Positions 54,184 through 63,637 of a stretch of DNA of 64,000 nt are shown piece by piece; position 1 is the first letter of the stretch; each line of letters opens with the position of its first letter. The notes under the pieces were generated by a model. It was given only the letters and a program-made list of their open reading frames with translations, ran no database searches and was not told the DNA's origin. The DNA is from an uncultured beta proteobacterium (GTDB taxonomy: Bacteria; Pseudomonadota; Gammaproteobacteria; Burkholderiales; SG8-41): NCBI GenBank assembly GCA_903889565.1, contig CAISYC010000071.1, forward strand, positions 115,783-179,782. The letters run 5' to 3'. Position numbers and translations under genes: made by a program.

Positions 54184-54223
54184 GTACAAACAACGCCCCG
54201 CTGCCGCGGGGCTTTGTTTGTAC
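54184..54223 (+). terminator. Long symmetrical terminator after the TRAP receptor gene
   Basis: A near-perfect inverted repeat with 18-base arms: GTACAAACAA-C-GCCCCGC, loop TGCC, then GCGGGGC-T-TTGTTTGTAC, with one C/T mismatch. The GC-rich 7-bp core is followed by TTTGTTT on the plus strand; the minus strand has a weaker T-rich side. It ends the TRAP gene and may insulate the convergent rpmE. Confidence 0.85.
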
Positions 54224-54239
54224 ACTTTCGCGACCGATG

Positions 54240-54265
54240 AAAAAAGGCGGCCGCAGCCGCCTTTT
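54240..54265 (-). terminator. Intrinsic terminator for rpmE, probably bidirectional
   Basis: A stem GGCGGC / GCCGCC with loop CGCA, flanked by A-runs on one side and TTTT on the other, extends the stem and gives a T tract in both directions. It lies 21 bases beyond the rpmE stop codon. Confidence 0.85.
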
Positions 54266-54286
54266 CCAAGGGCTTGAACCCGAGGT

Positions 54287-54520
54287 TCAGGCAGCGACGC
54301 TCTTGCCTTTCGAGCTCGGCGTGCGTGCGAACTTTTGCTTGAATTTCTCGACGCGGCCGGCGGTATCGACGATTTTCTGCTTGCCGGTGTAGAACGGATG
54401 GCACTCCGCACACACTTCGACCTGCAGTTCCTTGCCCAGCGTCGAGCGCGTGGTGAACTTGTTGCCGCAGCTGCACGAAACAGCTATCTCATTGTATTCA
54501 GGGTGAATTGTTGCCTTCAT
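54287..54520 (-). CDS. rpmE: 50S ribosomal protein L31
   Basis: A 77-residue L31 protein: [20 protein letters not shown], then [31 protein letters not shown]. Both zinc-binding pairs (Cys-Ser-Cys and Cys-x-x-Cys) are present, so this is the zinc-containing C+ form rather than the zinc-free paralogue made under zinc starvation. It has a basic C-terminal tail, [12 protein letters not shown]. It is followed by its own terminator. The rpmE-near-rho arrangement is frequent in betaproteobacteria, here with a lipoprotein gene between. Confidence 0.96.
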   Translation of the reverse strand: MKATIHPEYNEIAVSCSCGNKFTTRSTLGKELQVEVCAECHPFYTGKQKIVDTAGRVEKFKQKFARTPSSKGKSVAA

Positions 54521-54621
54521 GGCGGGTTCCTCGGGGGTGTTCCGGGTCGCGAAAAGCGGCGATTATCCCTTAGCGGACGCGTACTTGCAAGCCGGCATTC
54601 GGCGGCAGTTACCGTTGCCAG

Positions 54622-55095
54622 TTACAGCGGCACACGGTTCTGGCCGGGTTTCCAGGTATCGAGCCGGTTGCAGCAACGAAGGATGGCGGCGCGCCCGGAC
54701 TCGGGGGGCACCATCTTGAATTGGCTGCCGAAGCCGCCGTCGATGGCGGTATTGGAGATGGCGACAAAATAAACCTCGCCGCCGAGCGTCGTTAACTCGA
54801 GCCTGCCGGCATCTGCTGTGCCGGCCGTAATCAGATTTTTTCCGGGGCGCACGGGCACGCGGAAGTATGTTCCGGGCAGCGATTCGCCAACCGGGCGTCC
54901 ATCCATCCAGAGATCGACGACGCTGGTGCCGGGCGGGTCGGCACGATACAGATAAACGATCGCGGCACCCGGGGCGGATTCGAAGAGCTTGGCCGACGCG
55001 TCGTCCGCCGGAGTTGCTTCCGGCGTGGCCATGCAGCCACCGAGCAACGCGCAGGCAAGCGCCAATTTCAGTACAGACTTGAAGTGGTTAATCAT
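54622..55095 (-). CDS. DUF2846-type lipoprotein
   Basis: A 157-residue lipoprotein: signal MINHFKSVLKLALACALLGGC, with lipid-modified Cys in LLGGC. The domain has AAIVYLYRADPPGTSVVDLWMDGRPVGESLPGTYFRVPV and GEVYFVAISNT, which fits the DUF2846 beta-rich lipoprotein family. Function unknown. It lies between rho and rpmE on the same strand. The tandem duplication separates it from rho. Confidence 0.8.
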   Translation of the reverse strand: MINHFKSVLKLALACALLGGCMATPEATPADDASAKLFESAPGAAIVYLYRADPPGTSVVDLWMDGRPVGESLPGTYFRVPVRPGKNLITAGTADAGRLELTTLGGEVYFVAISNTAIDGGFGSQFKMVPPESGRAAILRCCNRLDTWKPGQNRVPL

Positions 55096-55168
55096 CGTCG
55101 AAGCATCCTACTCCAAGTCAACTGCGCCTGCCATTTGCCGCATGTGCCGGCGAAGTGTCCCGATCTGG

Positions 55169-55439
55169 GAATTGGCGGCCGTGACCCGTTAGCCGCAGGC
55201 CCGGTTGCGGGAACGGCCGCCGGGCGTTCGGATTCCATGGGGCTGCGACTATAAATGTACCGCAGTTTGAACGGGAGATTAACCGCGGCGCATCGAGTCG
55301 AAGAATTGGCGGCCGTGACCCGTTAGCCGCAGGCCCGGTTGCGGGAACGGCCGCTGGGCGTTCGGATTCCGTGAGGCTGCGGCTATAAATGTACTGCAGT
55401 TTGAACGGGAGATTAACCGCGGCGCATCGAGTCGAAGAA
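55169..55439. repeat. Two tandem copies of a 134-bp unit that includes the 3' end of rho
   Basis: Bases 55169-55305 match 55303-55439 at an offset of 134 with only five differences (at 55221, 55237, 55240, 55248 and 55262 and their partners). All five are transitions. The right-hand copy overlaps the end of rho (55413 onward), so the left copy carries a relict of the last eight codons and stop (FDSMRRG). Each copy also holds an imperfect inverted repeat, CGGCCGTGACCCG with CGGGAACGGCCG, which can form a hairpin in the rho transcript. The remaining bases between the lipoprotein and rho (55096-55168) show no gene. Confidence 0.92.
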
Positions 55440-56672
55440 CTCCGCATTGTTCTTGGTTGCGCGCAGCTTGTCGACGAGGAATTCGGTCGCTTCGAGTTCG
55501 TCCATCGGGTAGAGCAGCTTGCGCAGCACCCAGACCTTCTGCAGCACGTCCTGCTTGAGCAGCAGTTCTTCGCGGCGCGTGCCCGAACGGTTGACGTTGA
55601 TCGACGGGTAGATGCGCTTCTCGGCCATGCGGCGGTCGAGGTGCACTTCCATGTTGCCGGTGCCCTTGAATTCCTCGAAGATCACGTCGTCCATGCGCGA
55701 ACCGGTGTCGATCAGCGCAGTGGCGATGATGGTCAGCGAGCCGCCTTCTTCGACGTTACGCGCGGCGCCGAAGAAACGCTTCGGGCGCTGCAGCGCGTTG
55801 GCATCGACACCGCCAGTCAGTACCTTGCCGGAGGCCGGCACCACGGTGTTGTAGGCGCGCGCCAAACGCGTGATCGAATCGAGCAGGATGACAACATCTT
55901 TTTTGTGTTCGACCAGGCGCTTGGCTTTTTCGATCACCATGTCGGCGACCTGCACGTGGCGCGTGGCCGGCTCGTCGAAGGTGGAGGAGACGACCTCGCC
56001 CTTTACCGAGCGCTGCATTTCGGTCACTTCTTCCGGGCGCTCGTCGATCAGCAGCACGATCAGGTAGACCTCGGGATTGTTGGTCGAGATCGAGTGCGCG
56101 ATGTGCTGCATCAGCACGGTCTTGCCGGCCTTCGGCGGCGACACGATGAGGCCGCGCTGGCCCTTGCCGATGGGGGCGACGATGTCGATGATGCGGCCGG
56201 TCAGGTTCTCTTCCGACTTGATGTCGCGTTCCATGATGAAACGCTCGTCCGGGAACAGCGGCGTCAGGTTCTCGAACAGGATCTTGTGCTTCGAGTTCTC
56301 GGGCGGCTCGTCATTGACCTTGTCGACCTTGACCAGCGCGAAGTAGCGCTCGCCGTCCTTCGGCGTGCGGATTTCGCCATCGATCGAATCGCCGGTGTGC
56401 AGGTTGAAGCGGCGGATCTGGCTCGGGCTGACGTAGATGTCGTCGGTGCCGGCAAGATAGGACGTGTCCGGCGAGCGCAGGAAGCCGAAGCCGTCGGGCA
56501 GCACTTCGAGCGTGCCTTCGCCGAAAATGCTTTCGCCTTTTTTGGCCTGATTTTTGAGCAGCGCGAAAATCACTTCCTGCTTGCGCAGGCGGCTGGCGCC
56601 TTCGATTTCGTTGGCGATCGCCATTTCCACCAGTTCGGTAACGGGCAGATTCTTCAGGTCGGATAAATGCAT
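55413..56672 (-). CDS. rho: Transcription termination factor Rho
   Basis: A 419-residue hexameric RNA helicase, the same length as E. coli Rho. The N-terminal helix bundle is [18 protein letters not shown], and the RNA-binding OB fold has DGFGFLRSP (about 60-68). Walker A is [12 protein letters not shown] (178-189), Walker [14 protein letters not shown]-loop [14 protein letters not shown]-loop and secondary RNA site [15 protein letters not shown]. The ATG 56672 is the family start; the frame is open upstream in the leader but not gene-like. Its last codons lie inside the 134-bp duplication. Confidence 0.97.
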   Translation of the reverse strand: MHLSDLKNLPVTELVEMAIANEIEGASRLRKQEVIFALLKNQAKKGESIFGEGTLEVLPDGFGFLRSPDTSYLAGTDDIYVSPSQIRRFNLHTGDSIDGEIRTPKDGERYFALVKVDKVNDEPPENSKHKILFENLTPLFPDERFIMERDIKSEENLTGRIIDIVAPIGKGQRGLIVSPPKAGKTVLMQHIAHSISTNNPEVYLIVLLIDERPEEVTEMQRSVKGEVVSSTFDEPATRHVQVADMVIEKAKRLVEHKKDVVILLDSITRLARAYNTVVPASGKVLTGGVDANALQRPKRFFGAARNVEEGGSLTIIATALIDTGSRMDDVIFEEFKGTGNMEVHLDRRMAEKRIYPSINVNRSGTRREELLLKQDVLQKVWVLRKLLYPMDELEATEFLVDKLRATKNNAEFFDSMRRG

Positions 56673-56800
56673 ACGGTCGGCAGACTTATGGAGTTGGGGT
56701 GTGACTCGGGAACTGCGTTGGGTGTGGGAAACGCGGAGAAACCAGGATGAATCGGGGAAATTTGGGAGAACGTTCGGGAGCGTGTTGCGGAGAAATCCCG
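56673..56800 (-). promoter_or_regulatory. C-rich, G-poor rho leader, candidate rut site for autogenous control
   Basis: Reading the rho strand, the 100 bases 56681-56780 contain 42 C and 13 G by hand count, against near parity in surrounding DNA. The tract is rich in TCCC / ACCCC / TTCTCC runs and shows little secondary structure. This is the composition of a Rho-utilisation site. E. coli rho is known to be regulated by attenuation in its own leader, so an equivalent role is likely here. Confidence 0.65.
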
Positions 56801-56895
56801 GCCGGACCGGCTCTAGCGCCTTATCCGGCGCCGGCGTCGTTTCCGCTCGCGTCAGAGGAGCGGGCGCCGGAGAATTTGCAGGAAGGTTAACCAGT

Positions 56896-57222
56896 TCAGA
56901 TATTGCTGTCAATAAAGGCCGCCAGTTGTGATTTCGACACCGCACCGACCTTGGTTGCCTCGACATTGCCATTCTTGAACAGCATCAGCGTGGGGATGCC
57001 GCGAATGCCGTATTTCGGCGGCGTGGCCTGGTTTTCGTCGATATTGAGTTTGGCGACCTTGAGCTTGCCCGTATATTCCTTGGCCACCTCGTCGAGCACC
57101 GGGGCAATCATTTTGCAGGGTCCGCACCATTCGGCCCAATAATCGACCAGCACGGGGGTCGCCGATTGCAGCACTTCAGCTTCGAAATTATCGTCCGTGA
57201 CGTGATGGATGTGCTCGCTCAT
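56896..57222 (-). CDS. trxA: Thioredoxin 1
   Basis: A 108-residue cytoplasmic disulfide reductase. The active site is [17 protein letters not shown], with cis-Pro in [12 protein letters not shown] and the buried Asp in VLVDYWAEW. Its length and end (LAAFIDSNI) are typical. AGGAG lies upstream of ATG 57222. It precedes rho on the same strand with a 223-base gap; trxA-rho linkage is widely conserved. Confidence 0.96.
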   Translation of the reverse strand: MSEHIHHVTDDNFEAEVLQSATPVLVDYWAEWCGPCKMIAPVLDEVAKEYTGKLKVAKLNIDENQATPPKYGIRGIPTLMLFKNGNVEATKVGAVSKSQLAAFIDSNI

Positions 57223-57449
57223 AAAATGCTCCTGATCCTGAAACCGTGGGGATAGACGCCGGATATGCCGCCCGGGGAATGAGTCGGATTGGGCGGTCGA
57301 ATGTCTGAATGATCCTATGCTAGCAAAAAAAAGCCGCGTTTGGGAAGCGAGTACGGGGCTAGCCGGTCCGGCGAACGTTTCTGCTAAAATATTCGCAACA
57401 AGAGGCGCCGGCCCGTGCCCGGTCCCGAATCGTTAATTCAGGGATTACC

Positions 57450-57773
57450 ATGACTTACGTTGTCACCGAAAATTGCATCAAGTGCAAGTACACCGACTGT
57501 GTTGACGTTTGCCCGGTCGATTGCTTCCGCGAAGGCCCGAATTTCCTCGTCATCGATCCGAACGAATGCATCGACTGCACGCTGTGCGTCGCAGAGTGCC
57601 CGGTCGAGGCGATTTTCGCCGAGGACGACGTGCCCGACACGCAAAAGGAATTCATCGCCCTTAACGCCGAGTTGTCCAAGGTCTGGAAGCCCATCATCGA
57701 GAAGAAGGATGCGCCGGATGACGCGGATGAGTGGGCGAAGAAGACCGGCAAGAAAGCGCTGCTCGAGAAGTAA
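57450..57773 (+). CDS. fdxA: Seven-iron ferredoxin FdxA
   Basis: A 107-residue low-potential ferredoxin: [35 protein letters not shown], then [16 protein letters not shown]. The first cluster lacks the third cysteine of a regular C-x2-C-x2-C (it reads C-x2-C-x4-C-x3-CP), and the second is a standard 4Fe-4S motif, fitting a 3Fe-4S plus 4Fe-4S protein of the Azotobacter FdI / FdxA type. It has a lysine-rich C-terminal extension. Divergent from trxA; a TAAAAT box at 57385-57390 may be its -10. Confidence 0.95.
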   Translation: MTYVVTENCIKCKYTDCVDVCPVDCFREGPNFLVIDPNECIDCTLCVAECPVEAIFAEDDVPDTQKEFIALNAELSKVWKPIIEKKDAPDDADEWAKKTGKKALLEK

Positions 57774-57839
57774 ACAAACCAGGTGGCGGCGCCTGTCGCC
57801 ACCGTGAATCCCGCCTGTTTCGGCGCTATCATGCGCCGG

Positions 57840-60581
57840 ATGTCCGACCTCTCCGATTTTCCCCCAATCAGCAAGGCCGCGCTGTTCGCGCGCCTTGAAG
57901 CGGCCGCGCAGGGGACCATCGCGGTCGTCACGCCGAATCGCCGGCTGGCGCAGGAACTCGCGCGCGCCTTCGATGCCACCCGCATGGCCGCGGGACTCGC
58001 CGCGTGGGAGGCGGCCGACATCCTTCCGTTCAGCGCCTTCATCGAACGCCTGTGGGAGGCGGCCACGTATTCGGATCGCACCGCGGCCACACCGTATTTA
58101 TTGAGTCCGTCGCAGGAACAGGCGTTGTGGGAGGACGTGATCGCAACAAGCGCAACAGGCGGCGATCTGCTGTCGCCGGCGCGCGCCGCGGCGCAATGCC
58201 AGCAGGCGTGGAAACTGGCGCATGCCTGGCGCATCGATGGCGCGCTCGAAATGTATCCCGGCAACGACGATGCCCGCGCGTTTGCCGGGTGGGCGCGCGC
58301 CTATGCCAGACGCGCAGGCAACGACATCGACGGCGCGCGCCTGACCGATGCGGTTTCTGCGATGCTTGCCAGTGAAGCATTGGCCAAGCCGCGCACACTC
58401 ATCCTGCACGGCTTTGAAATCATGCCGCCGCAGACGCGCGATTTTCTGCGCGCCTGCGCAACGCAGGGCATCGAGGTTCTGGTGTGCCGCAACGAACGCG
58501 AGGCCGGCACGGTCACCCGCGTCACCCGCGCATCGGCGACCGAAGAACTGGAAACGGCCGCCCGCTGGGCACGCACGCGGCTTGAAGAGGCGCATGCGCG
58601 GCTGACTGCGGGCAGGGCCGATGCGATCTTCGTCTATCCGCGTATCGGCGTGGTGGTGCCCGATCTTCAACAGCGGCGTCGCGAGGTGAACCGCGTTTTT
58701 TCGCGCGTGATGGCGCCGGCGTGGACGGTGCCCGGTGTCGAGACCGCCGCCTTGCCCTTCAATCTCTCGCTGGGCCTGCCGCTCGCTGACTACCCCTTGG
58801 TGCATGCAGCACTCGGCGTGCTCGCACTCGCCATAGGCGAAATTGATTTCGTGCTGGCAAGCCGCCTGATCCGCTCGCCTTTCATCGGCGGCGCCGATGA
58901 GGAATTCGCCCAGCGCGCGCGGCTCGACGCCGATTTGCGCACACGCCTGCCGGCGCGCGTGACGCTGGCGCGCCTCACCGGCGCGGTGTCGCACTGCCCG
59001 CAGTTGCGCGCGCGGCTCGAAGCGCTCTACAAAATTGTCGAGGCACGAAACGAACATGCGCCGTCCGGCGCGCGTTCGCCGCACGATTGGGGCCGCCATT
59101 TTTCCGCATTGCTCGATGCCGCGGGCTTTCCGGGCAAACGCGCGCTCGATTCGAATGAATTCCAGACGCGCAGCAAATGGTATGAAATGCTCGCTGAACT
59201 CGCGCGCCTGGAGCGCGTCGCGCCGCGCCTGACGGCGGCACAGGCTTTGCACAAATTGCGCAAACTCTGCGCCGACACATTGTTCCAGCCCGAGGCGATC
59301 GACGCGCCGGTGCAGGTGCTGGGCATCCTCGAGGCCGACGGCATGGAGTTCGATCATTTGTGGGTGAGCGGCTTGACCGACGATGCGTGGCCGCTCGCGG
59401 CGCGTCCCAATCCCTTCATTCCGGTCGCGCTGCAGAAGAAAGCCGGCATTCCCGAGGCGGCCGCGGAAACCGCACTCGCGCTCGATCGCCGCATCACCGA
59501 AGGCTGGCTGCAGGCGGCAAACGAAGTGGTGTTTTCGCATGCCTTGCGCGAGCAGGATCGCGAGTTGACGCCGAGTGCGCTGATCGCACACGTGCCGGCG
59601 GGCGAAGTCGGTCCCGCGGCGTATCCGCGTTACCGCGAAGTGCTGCATGCGGCACGCGCGCTCGAGGAAATTCCGGACGGCGCAGCGCCTGCTTATGCGA
59701 AAAAAGCGGTCAGCGGCGGCACCCGCGTGCTCGCCGATCAGGCCGCCTGTCCGTTTCGCGCTTACGCGCATCATCGATTGCGCGCCAGGGATCTCGAAGT
59801 GCCGGCCGATGGTCTCGACGCGCGCGACCGCGGCAATCTGCTGCACGCGCTGATGGCCGAAGTCTGGGGCGCGCTCAAAACGAAAGCGCGACTCGACGGC
59901 ATTCCCGCCGGCGGGCTGGCCGGCGTGATCGAGCGCGCCGCCGACGCCGCGGTGACCAAGGTGCGCAACGATCGCCCGGGTGTGCTCGACGGTCGCCTTG
60001 CCGATCTCGAGCGTCTGCGGCTGGCGAAACTCGCGCGCGAGTGGCTTGAGGTCGAGCGCGCGCGCGGCGGTTTTGAAGTGGTGGCGCGCGAAGAGCGCCG
60101 CACCTTGCACGCCGCCGGTCTTGAAATGCACGGCCGCATCGACCGCATGGACAAACTCGACGGCGGCGGTCATGTGCTGATCGATTACAAAACCGGCCGC
60201 GCCACGCCGAAGGACTGGCTCGAAGAGCGACCCGACGATCCGCAGATGCCGCTTTATGCGCTCGGTGCGACTGAAAATATCGACGCCATCGCCTATGCAC
60301 GCGTGAAAACGGGCGACATGAAATACATCGGCATCGCGCGCGACGACGGCGTGTTGCCCAGGGTCAAGGCCTTCGAGTCGTGGCCGGGCTGGCCGGAACT
60401 GTGGCAAAGGAATCTCGATGCGCTGGGTGCCGAGTTTGCCGGTGGAATTGCCGAAGTCGATCCGAAGCGCGGTCTGAAAACCTGCAAGTACTGCGATCTC
60501 CAATCGCTGTGCCGCGTGCACGAGCGGCTCGCCGCGATCGAGGACGAAGACGGCGAGTCCGACGAAGGCGCTGCGGAATGA
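57840..60581 (+). CDS. AddB-like PD-(D/E)XK nuclease / inactivated helicase repair protein
   Basis: A protein of about 913 residues (start 57840, or 57831). The N-terminal part resembles a degenerate helicase (VVTPNRRLAQELARAF, LILHGFEIMPPQTRDFL). The C-terminal nuclease has GRIDRMDKLDGGGHVLIDYKTGR. An iron-sulfur cluster of AddB type is suggested by the Cys in DQAACPFRAYAHHRL and the trio in CKYCDLQSLCRV. It overlaps the UvrD-like helicase gene by ATGA, so they form a two-subunit helicase-nuclease for double-strand break ends. It matches the so-called probable DNA repair protein family (TIGR03623) rather than Bacillus AddB proper. Confidence 0.88.
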   Translation: MSDLSDFPPISKAALFARLEAAAQGTIAVVTPNRRLAQELARAFDATRMAAGLAAWEAADILPFSAFIERLWEAATYSDRTAATPYLLSPSQEQALWEDVIATSATGGDLLSPARAAAQCQQAWKLAHAWRIDGALEMYPGNDDARAFAGWARAYARRAGNDIDGARLTDAVSAMLASEALAKPRTLILHGFEIMPPQTRDFLRACATQGIEVLVCRNEREAGTVTRVTRASATEELETAARWARTRLEEAHARLTAGRADAIFVYPRIGVVVPDLQQRRREVNRVFSRVMAPAWTVPGVETAALPFNLSLGLPLADYPLVHAALGVLALAIGEIDFVLASRLIRSPFIGGADEEFAQRARLDADLRTRLPARVTLARLTGAVSHCPQLRARLEALYKIVEARNEHAPSGARSPHDWGRHFSALLDAAGFPGKRALDSNEFQTRSKWYEMLAELARLERVAPRLTAAQALHKLRKLCADTLFQPEAIDAPVQVLGILEADGMEFDHLWVSGLTDDAWPLAARPNPFIPVALQKKAGIPEAAAETALALDRRITEGWLQAANEVVFSHALREQDRELTPSALIAHVPAGEVGPAAYPRYREVLHAARALEEIPDGAAPAYAKKAVSGGTRVLADQAACPFRAYAHHRLRARDLEVPADGLDARDRGNLLHALMAEVWGALKTKARLDGIPAGGLAGVIERAADAAVTKVRNDRPGVLDGRLADLERLRLAKLAREWLEVERARGGFEVVAREERRTLHAAGLEMHGRIDRMDKLDGGGHVLIDYKTGRATPKDWLEERPDDPQMPLYALGATENIDAIAYARVKTGDMKYIGIARDDGVLPRVKAFESWPGWPELWQRNLDALGAEFAGGIAEVDPKRGLKTCKYCDLQSLCRVHERLAAIEDEDGESDEGAAE

Positions 60582-63500
60582 GCGCGCCGTTGGAAAAAAT
60601 GACAATCGCCGACGCGCAGCAACGCACAGCCGCGCTCGATCCGCGCCGCTCCTTCATCGTGCAGGCGCCGGCGGGCTCGGGCAAGACCGAACTGCTGGTG
60701 CGGCGCTATCTGGAATTGCTGCGCGTGGTCGAGCGGCCCGAGGAAATTCTCGCCATCACCTTCACGCGCAAGGCGGCGGCGGAAATGAAGCAGCGCATCC
60801 TCAAGGCGCTGACCGCCGGGCCGATCGCCGGCTTTGCCGCCGCGGATATCTCGTCGCGCATGCGTGTGCAAACCATCGACGCGCTGTGTGCAGCGCTGAC
60901 GCGCCAGATGCCGGTGCTGGCGAAATTCGGCGCGCAACCCGAGACCGCCGAAAAGCCCGAGACGTTGTATGAGGTCGCGGCGCGGCGCGCGTTTGCGCTG
61001 GAGCCGCGCAATGCGCCGGCCGAAACGTTGCTGGCCCATCTCGACAACGATGTCGCCGCTGCGGTTGAACTCGTTGCCGGCATGCTGGGCAGGCGCGATC
61101 AATGGCTGCGCAAGACCGGGCAAGCGCCCGCGCGCGCCGAACTCGAAGCGGCCTTCACCGCCGAGCGCGAGCGTTTGACGGCAGTTGCGCGCGAATTTCT
61201 TCCCGACGCCAGCGCCGAACTTGCACAGGAACTGCTGACCAAGACGTACACCTGGCGCAAAAGGAACAAACGCGCGCAGGCGCTCGAGGCCGAAGACCGC
61301 GACGGCAGCGTGCGTGCGGCGCTTTCGTCATTGATGAGTTTGCCGCCCGCGCACTACAGCGAAGCGCAATGGGCGGTATTGAGCGCGATGCTGCTGTTGC
61401 TGCCGCGCGCGGTCGCCGAATTGAAACTCGTGTTCGCTGAACGCGGCCAGGCCGACTTCACCGAAATTGCGCAGGGCGCGGTGCGCGCACTCGGCGACCC
61501 TGATGCGCCAACCGACCTTCTGCTTTCGCTCGACGTCGGCATCAAACATATCCTGATCGACGAATTCCAGGACACCTCGATCAGCCAGTGGGAATTGCTC
61601 GAGCGCCTCACCGCCGGCTGGCAGACGGACGACGGCCGCAGCCTGTTCGTCGTCGGCGATCCGATGCAGTCGATCTATCGTTTTCGCGAAGCCGAAGTCG
61701 GTCTCTTCCTGAATGCGCGCCGTCAGGGCATTGGCGGCGTCGCGCTGGAATTTCTGCAGCTCAAAACAAATTTCCGCTCGCAGGCAGGCATCGTCGATTG
61801 GGTCAACGCAACATTTCCAACGGTGTTGCCGCTGCGCGAAGACGCCGCGGCGGGCGCAGTGCCCTATGCGCCATCGGTCGCGCATCATCCGCCGGCCGGC
61901 GGCGCGGCGGTCGGCTGGCATCTGTTCGACGAACGCGCCGATGAAGCTGCGCGCGTGGTTGCAGTCGTGCATGCCGCGCGCGCCGCCGCTGCGAAAGGGT
62001 CGATCGCGATACTGGTGCGCAATCGGGGCCATCTCGATCACATCGTGCCGGCGCTGCAGGAAGCCGGTATCCGTTATCGCGCCGTCGAGATCGAGCATCT
62101 CGGCGAAAAGCAGGTGGTGCAGGATTTGTTCGCGTTGGCGCGCGCGCTCACCCATCCGGCCGACCGCATCGCCTGGCTGGCGCTGCTGCGCGCGCCGTGG
62201 TGCGGTCTCACGCCGGTCGATCTGTCGCTGCTGTGCGAGGGCGCCGATGACGTCGTGTGGGAAATCATGCGCGACGAAACCCGCGTGGCCAAACTCGAAG
62301 CATCGGCGAAGGCGCGTGTCGCGCGCATGGCGGTCGTGCTCGAACCCGCGTTGTCGAACCGGCTGCGCTGCAATCTGCGCGACGCGGTCGAGGGCGTGTG
62401 GCTGGCGCTCGGCGGGCCGGCGTGCTGCCGCGATACGACCGAACTCGAAGACGCCGCGATGTTCCTCGATGAACTTGAGCGCGTCGAGGAAGCCGGCGAC
62501 CTTGCCGACCCCGCGGCGTTCGAAGAGAGTCTCGAAAAACTCTTTGCGCTGCCCGATCTCGACGCCGGCGACGACGCGGTGCAGATCATGACGGTGCACA
62601 AATCGAAGGGCCTCGAATTCGACACCGTGATCGTGCCCGGGCTTGATCGCGCGCCGCGCAACAACACGTCGCCGCTGATCGTGTGGAAAGAGTTGCCTGA
62701 TGAACGCCTGCTGCTGGCACCGATCCATGAATCCGGCAGCGGCAAGGATCCCTGCTACGAATACGTCCGCGCACTCGAGCGCGCCGCCGGCGATCTGGAG
62801 TCGGGGCGTCTGCTGTATGTGGCCGCCACGCGCGCGAAGGCGCGTTTGCATCTCCTGGGCTGCGTCAGGCGCGATGATGACGGCGCTGCAAGGGCGCCGA
62901 ACAGACGTTCGTTGCTGTACAGCCTGTGGCCCTTCGCTGCCGAAAAGGTGCCTCCACCGGCGTCGCGCGACGCGCCGCCCGCGGCGGCGATCGCGCGCGC
63001 TGCCATGTTGTCGCGCTTTCCGGATCACTTTGATTTGCCCGCGCCGCCACCGGCCGCGAACTGGTGCGCGCCGGCGGTCGCCCGCCAGGACAATGACGTC
63101 ATCGAATTCTCGTGGGTGGGCGAAACCGCGCGCCACGTTGGTTCGGTGGTGCACCGCTGGATGCAGCGCATTGCCGACGACGGTCTCGACGGCTGGACGC
63201 GCGACCGCATCGCCGCCTTGAAACCGCGCCTGGTGCGCGAACTCGAGCGCCGCGGTGTGCCGCGCGACGACTGCGCCGAGGCTGCCGTGCGCGCGATGCG
63301 CGCGCTCACGCTGACCCTCGAAGATGCGCGCGGCCGCTGGCTGCTCGATGCGCACGACGATGCGAAAAGCGAATACCGCATGCGCGTCGCCGCCAATGGC
63401 GCCGTCTACAGTTGCATCATGGACCGCATCTTCCGCGACAAAGAGGGCAGGCGCTGGATTGTCGATTACAAAACCAGCGGTCACGAGGGCGGCAACGTCG

Positions 63501-63637
63501 AGGCCTTCCTCGATCAGGAGCGTGATCGTTACGAGAAACAACTGGCGCGATACGCCGCCGCACTGGGCGAGCCATCGACCATGCTGGGATTGTATTTTCC
63601 GTTGTTGTCGGGGTGGCGGGAGTGGCAGGAGAAATAG
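60578..63637 (+). CDS. AddA-like UvrD/Rep helicase-nuclease
   Basis: A 1019-residue superfamily 1A helicase with C-terminal nuclease. Motif I is VQAPAGSGKTELLVRRY, Ia FTRKAAAEMKQR, II IDEFQDTS, III VGDPMQSIYRFREAEVG, IV LKTNFRSQ, V MTVHKSKGLEFDTV and VI LLYVAATRAKARL. The nuclease region near the end has YSCIMDRIFRDKEGRRWIVDYKTSG. All motor and nuclease residues look intact. The start is fixed by the ATGA overlap with the AddB-like gene. It probably processes DNA ends for RecA loading; no RecD-like gene is in the window. Confidence 0.95.
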   Translation: MSAPLEKMTIADAQQRTAALDPRRSFIVQAPAGSGKTELLVRRYLELLRVVERPEEILAITFTRKAAAEMKQRILKALTAGPIAGFAAADISSRMRVQTIDALCAALTRQMPVLAKFGAQPETAEKPETLYEVAARRAFALEPRNAPAETLLAHLDNDVAAAVELVAGMLGRRDQWLRKTGQAPARAELEAAFTAERERLTAVAREFLPDASAELAQELLTKTYTWRKRNKRAQALEAEDRDGSVRAALSSLMSLPPAHYSEAQWAVLSAMLLLLPRAVAELKLVFAERGQADFTEIAQGAVRALGDPDAPTDLLLSLDVGIKHILIDEFQDTSISQWELLERLTAGWQTDDGRSLFVVGDPMQSIYRFREAEVGLFLNARRQGIGGVALEFLQLKTNFRSQAGIVDWVNATFPTVLPLREDAAAGAVPYAPSVAHHPPAGGAAVGWHLFDERADEAARVVAVVHAARAAAAKGSIAILVRNRGHLDHIVPALQEAGIRYRAVEIEHLGEKQVVQDLFALARALTHPADRIAWLALLRAPWCGLTPVDLSLLCEGADDVVWEIMRDETRVAKLEASAKARVARMAVVLEPALSNRLRCNLRDAVEGVWLALGGPACCRDTTELEDAAMFLDELERVEEAGDLADPAAFEESLEKLFALPDLDAGDDAVQIMTVHKSKGLEFDTVIVPGLDRAPRNNTSPLIVWKELPDERLLLAPIHESGSGKDPCYEYVRALERAAGDLESGRLLYVAATRAKARLHLLGCVRRDDDGAARAPNRRSLLYSLWPFAAEKVPPPASRDAPPAAAIARAAMLSRFPDHFDLPAPPPAANWCAPAVARQDNDVIEFSWVGETARHVGSVVHRWMQRIADDGLDGWTRDRIAALKPRLVRELERRGVPRDDCAEAAVRAMRALTLTLEDARGRWLLDAHDDAKSEYRMRVAANGAVYSCIMDRIFRDKEGRRWIVDYKTSGHEGGNVEAFLDQERDRYEKQLARYAAALGEPSTMLGLYFPLLSGWREWQEK

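Noticed and set aside
55118..55447. A 109-residue minus-strand frame with an internal repeat after rho
   Set aside because: It is a translation of the duplicated non-coding unit in a different frame from rho, so its apparent protein repeat is a by-product of the DNA duplication.
58098..60605. An 835-residue minus-strand frame across the AddB-like gene
   Set aside because: Antisense shadow of a gene with clear nuclease and Fe-S motifs.
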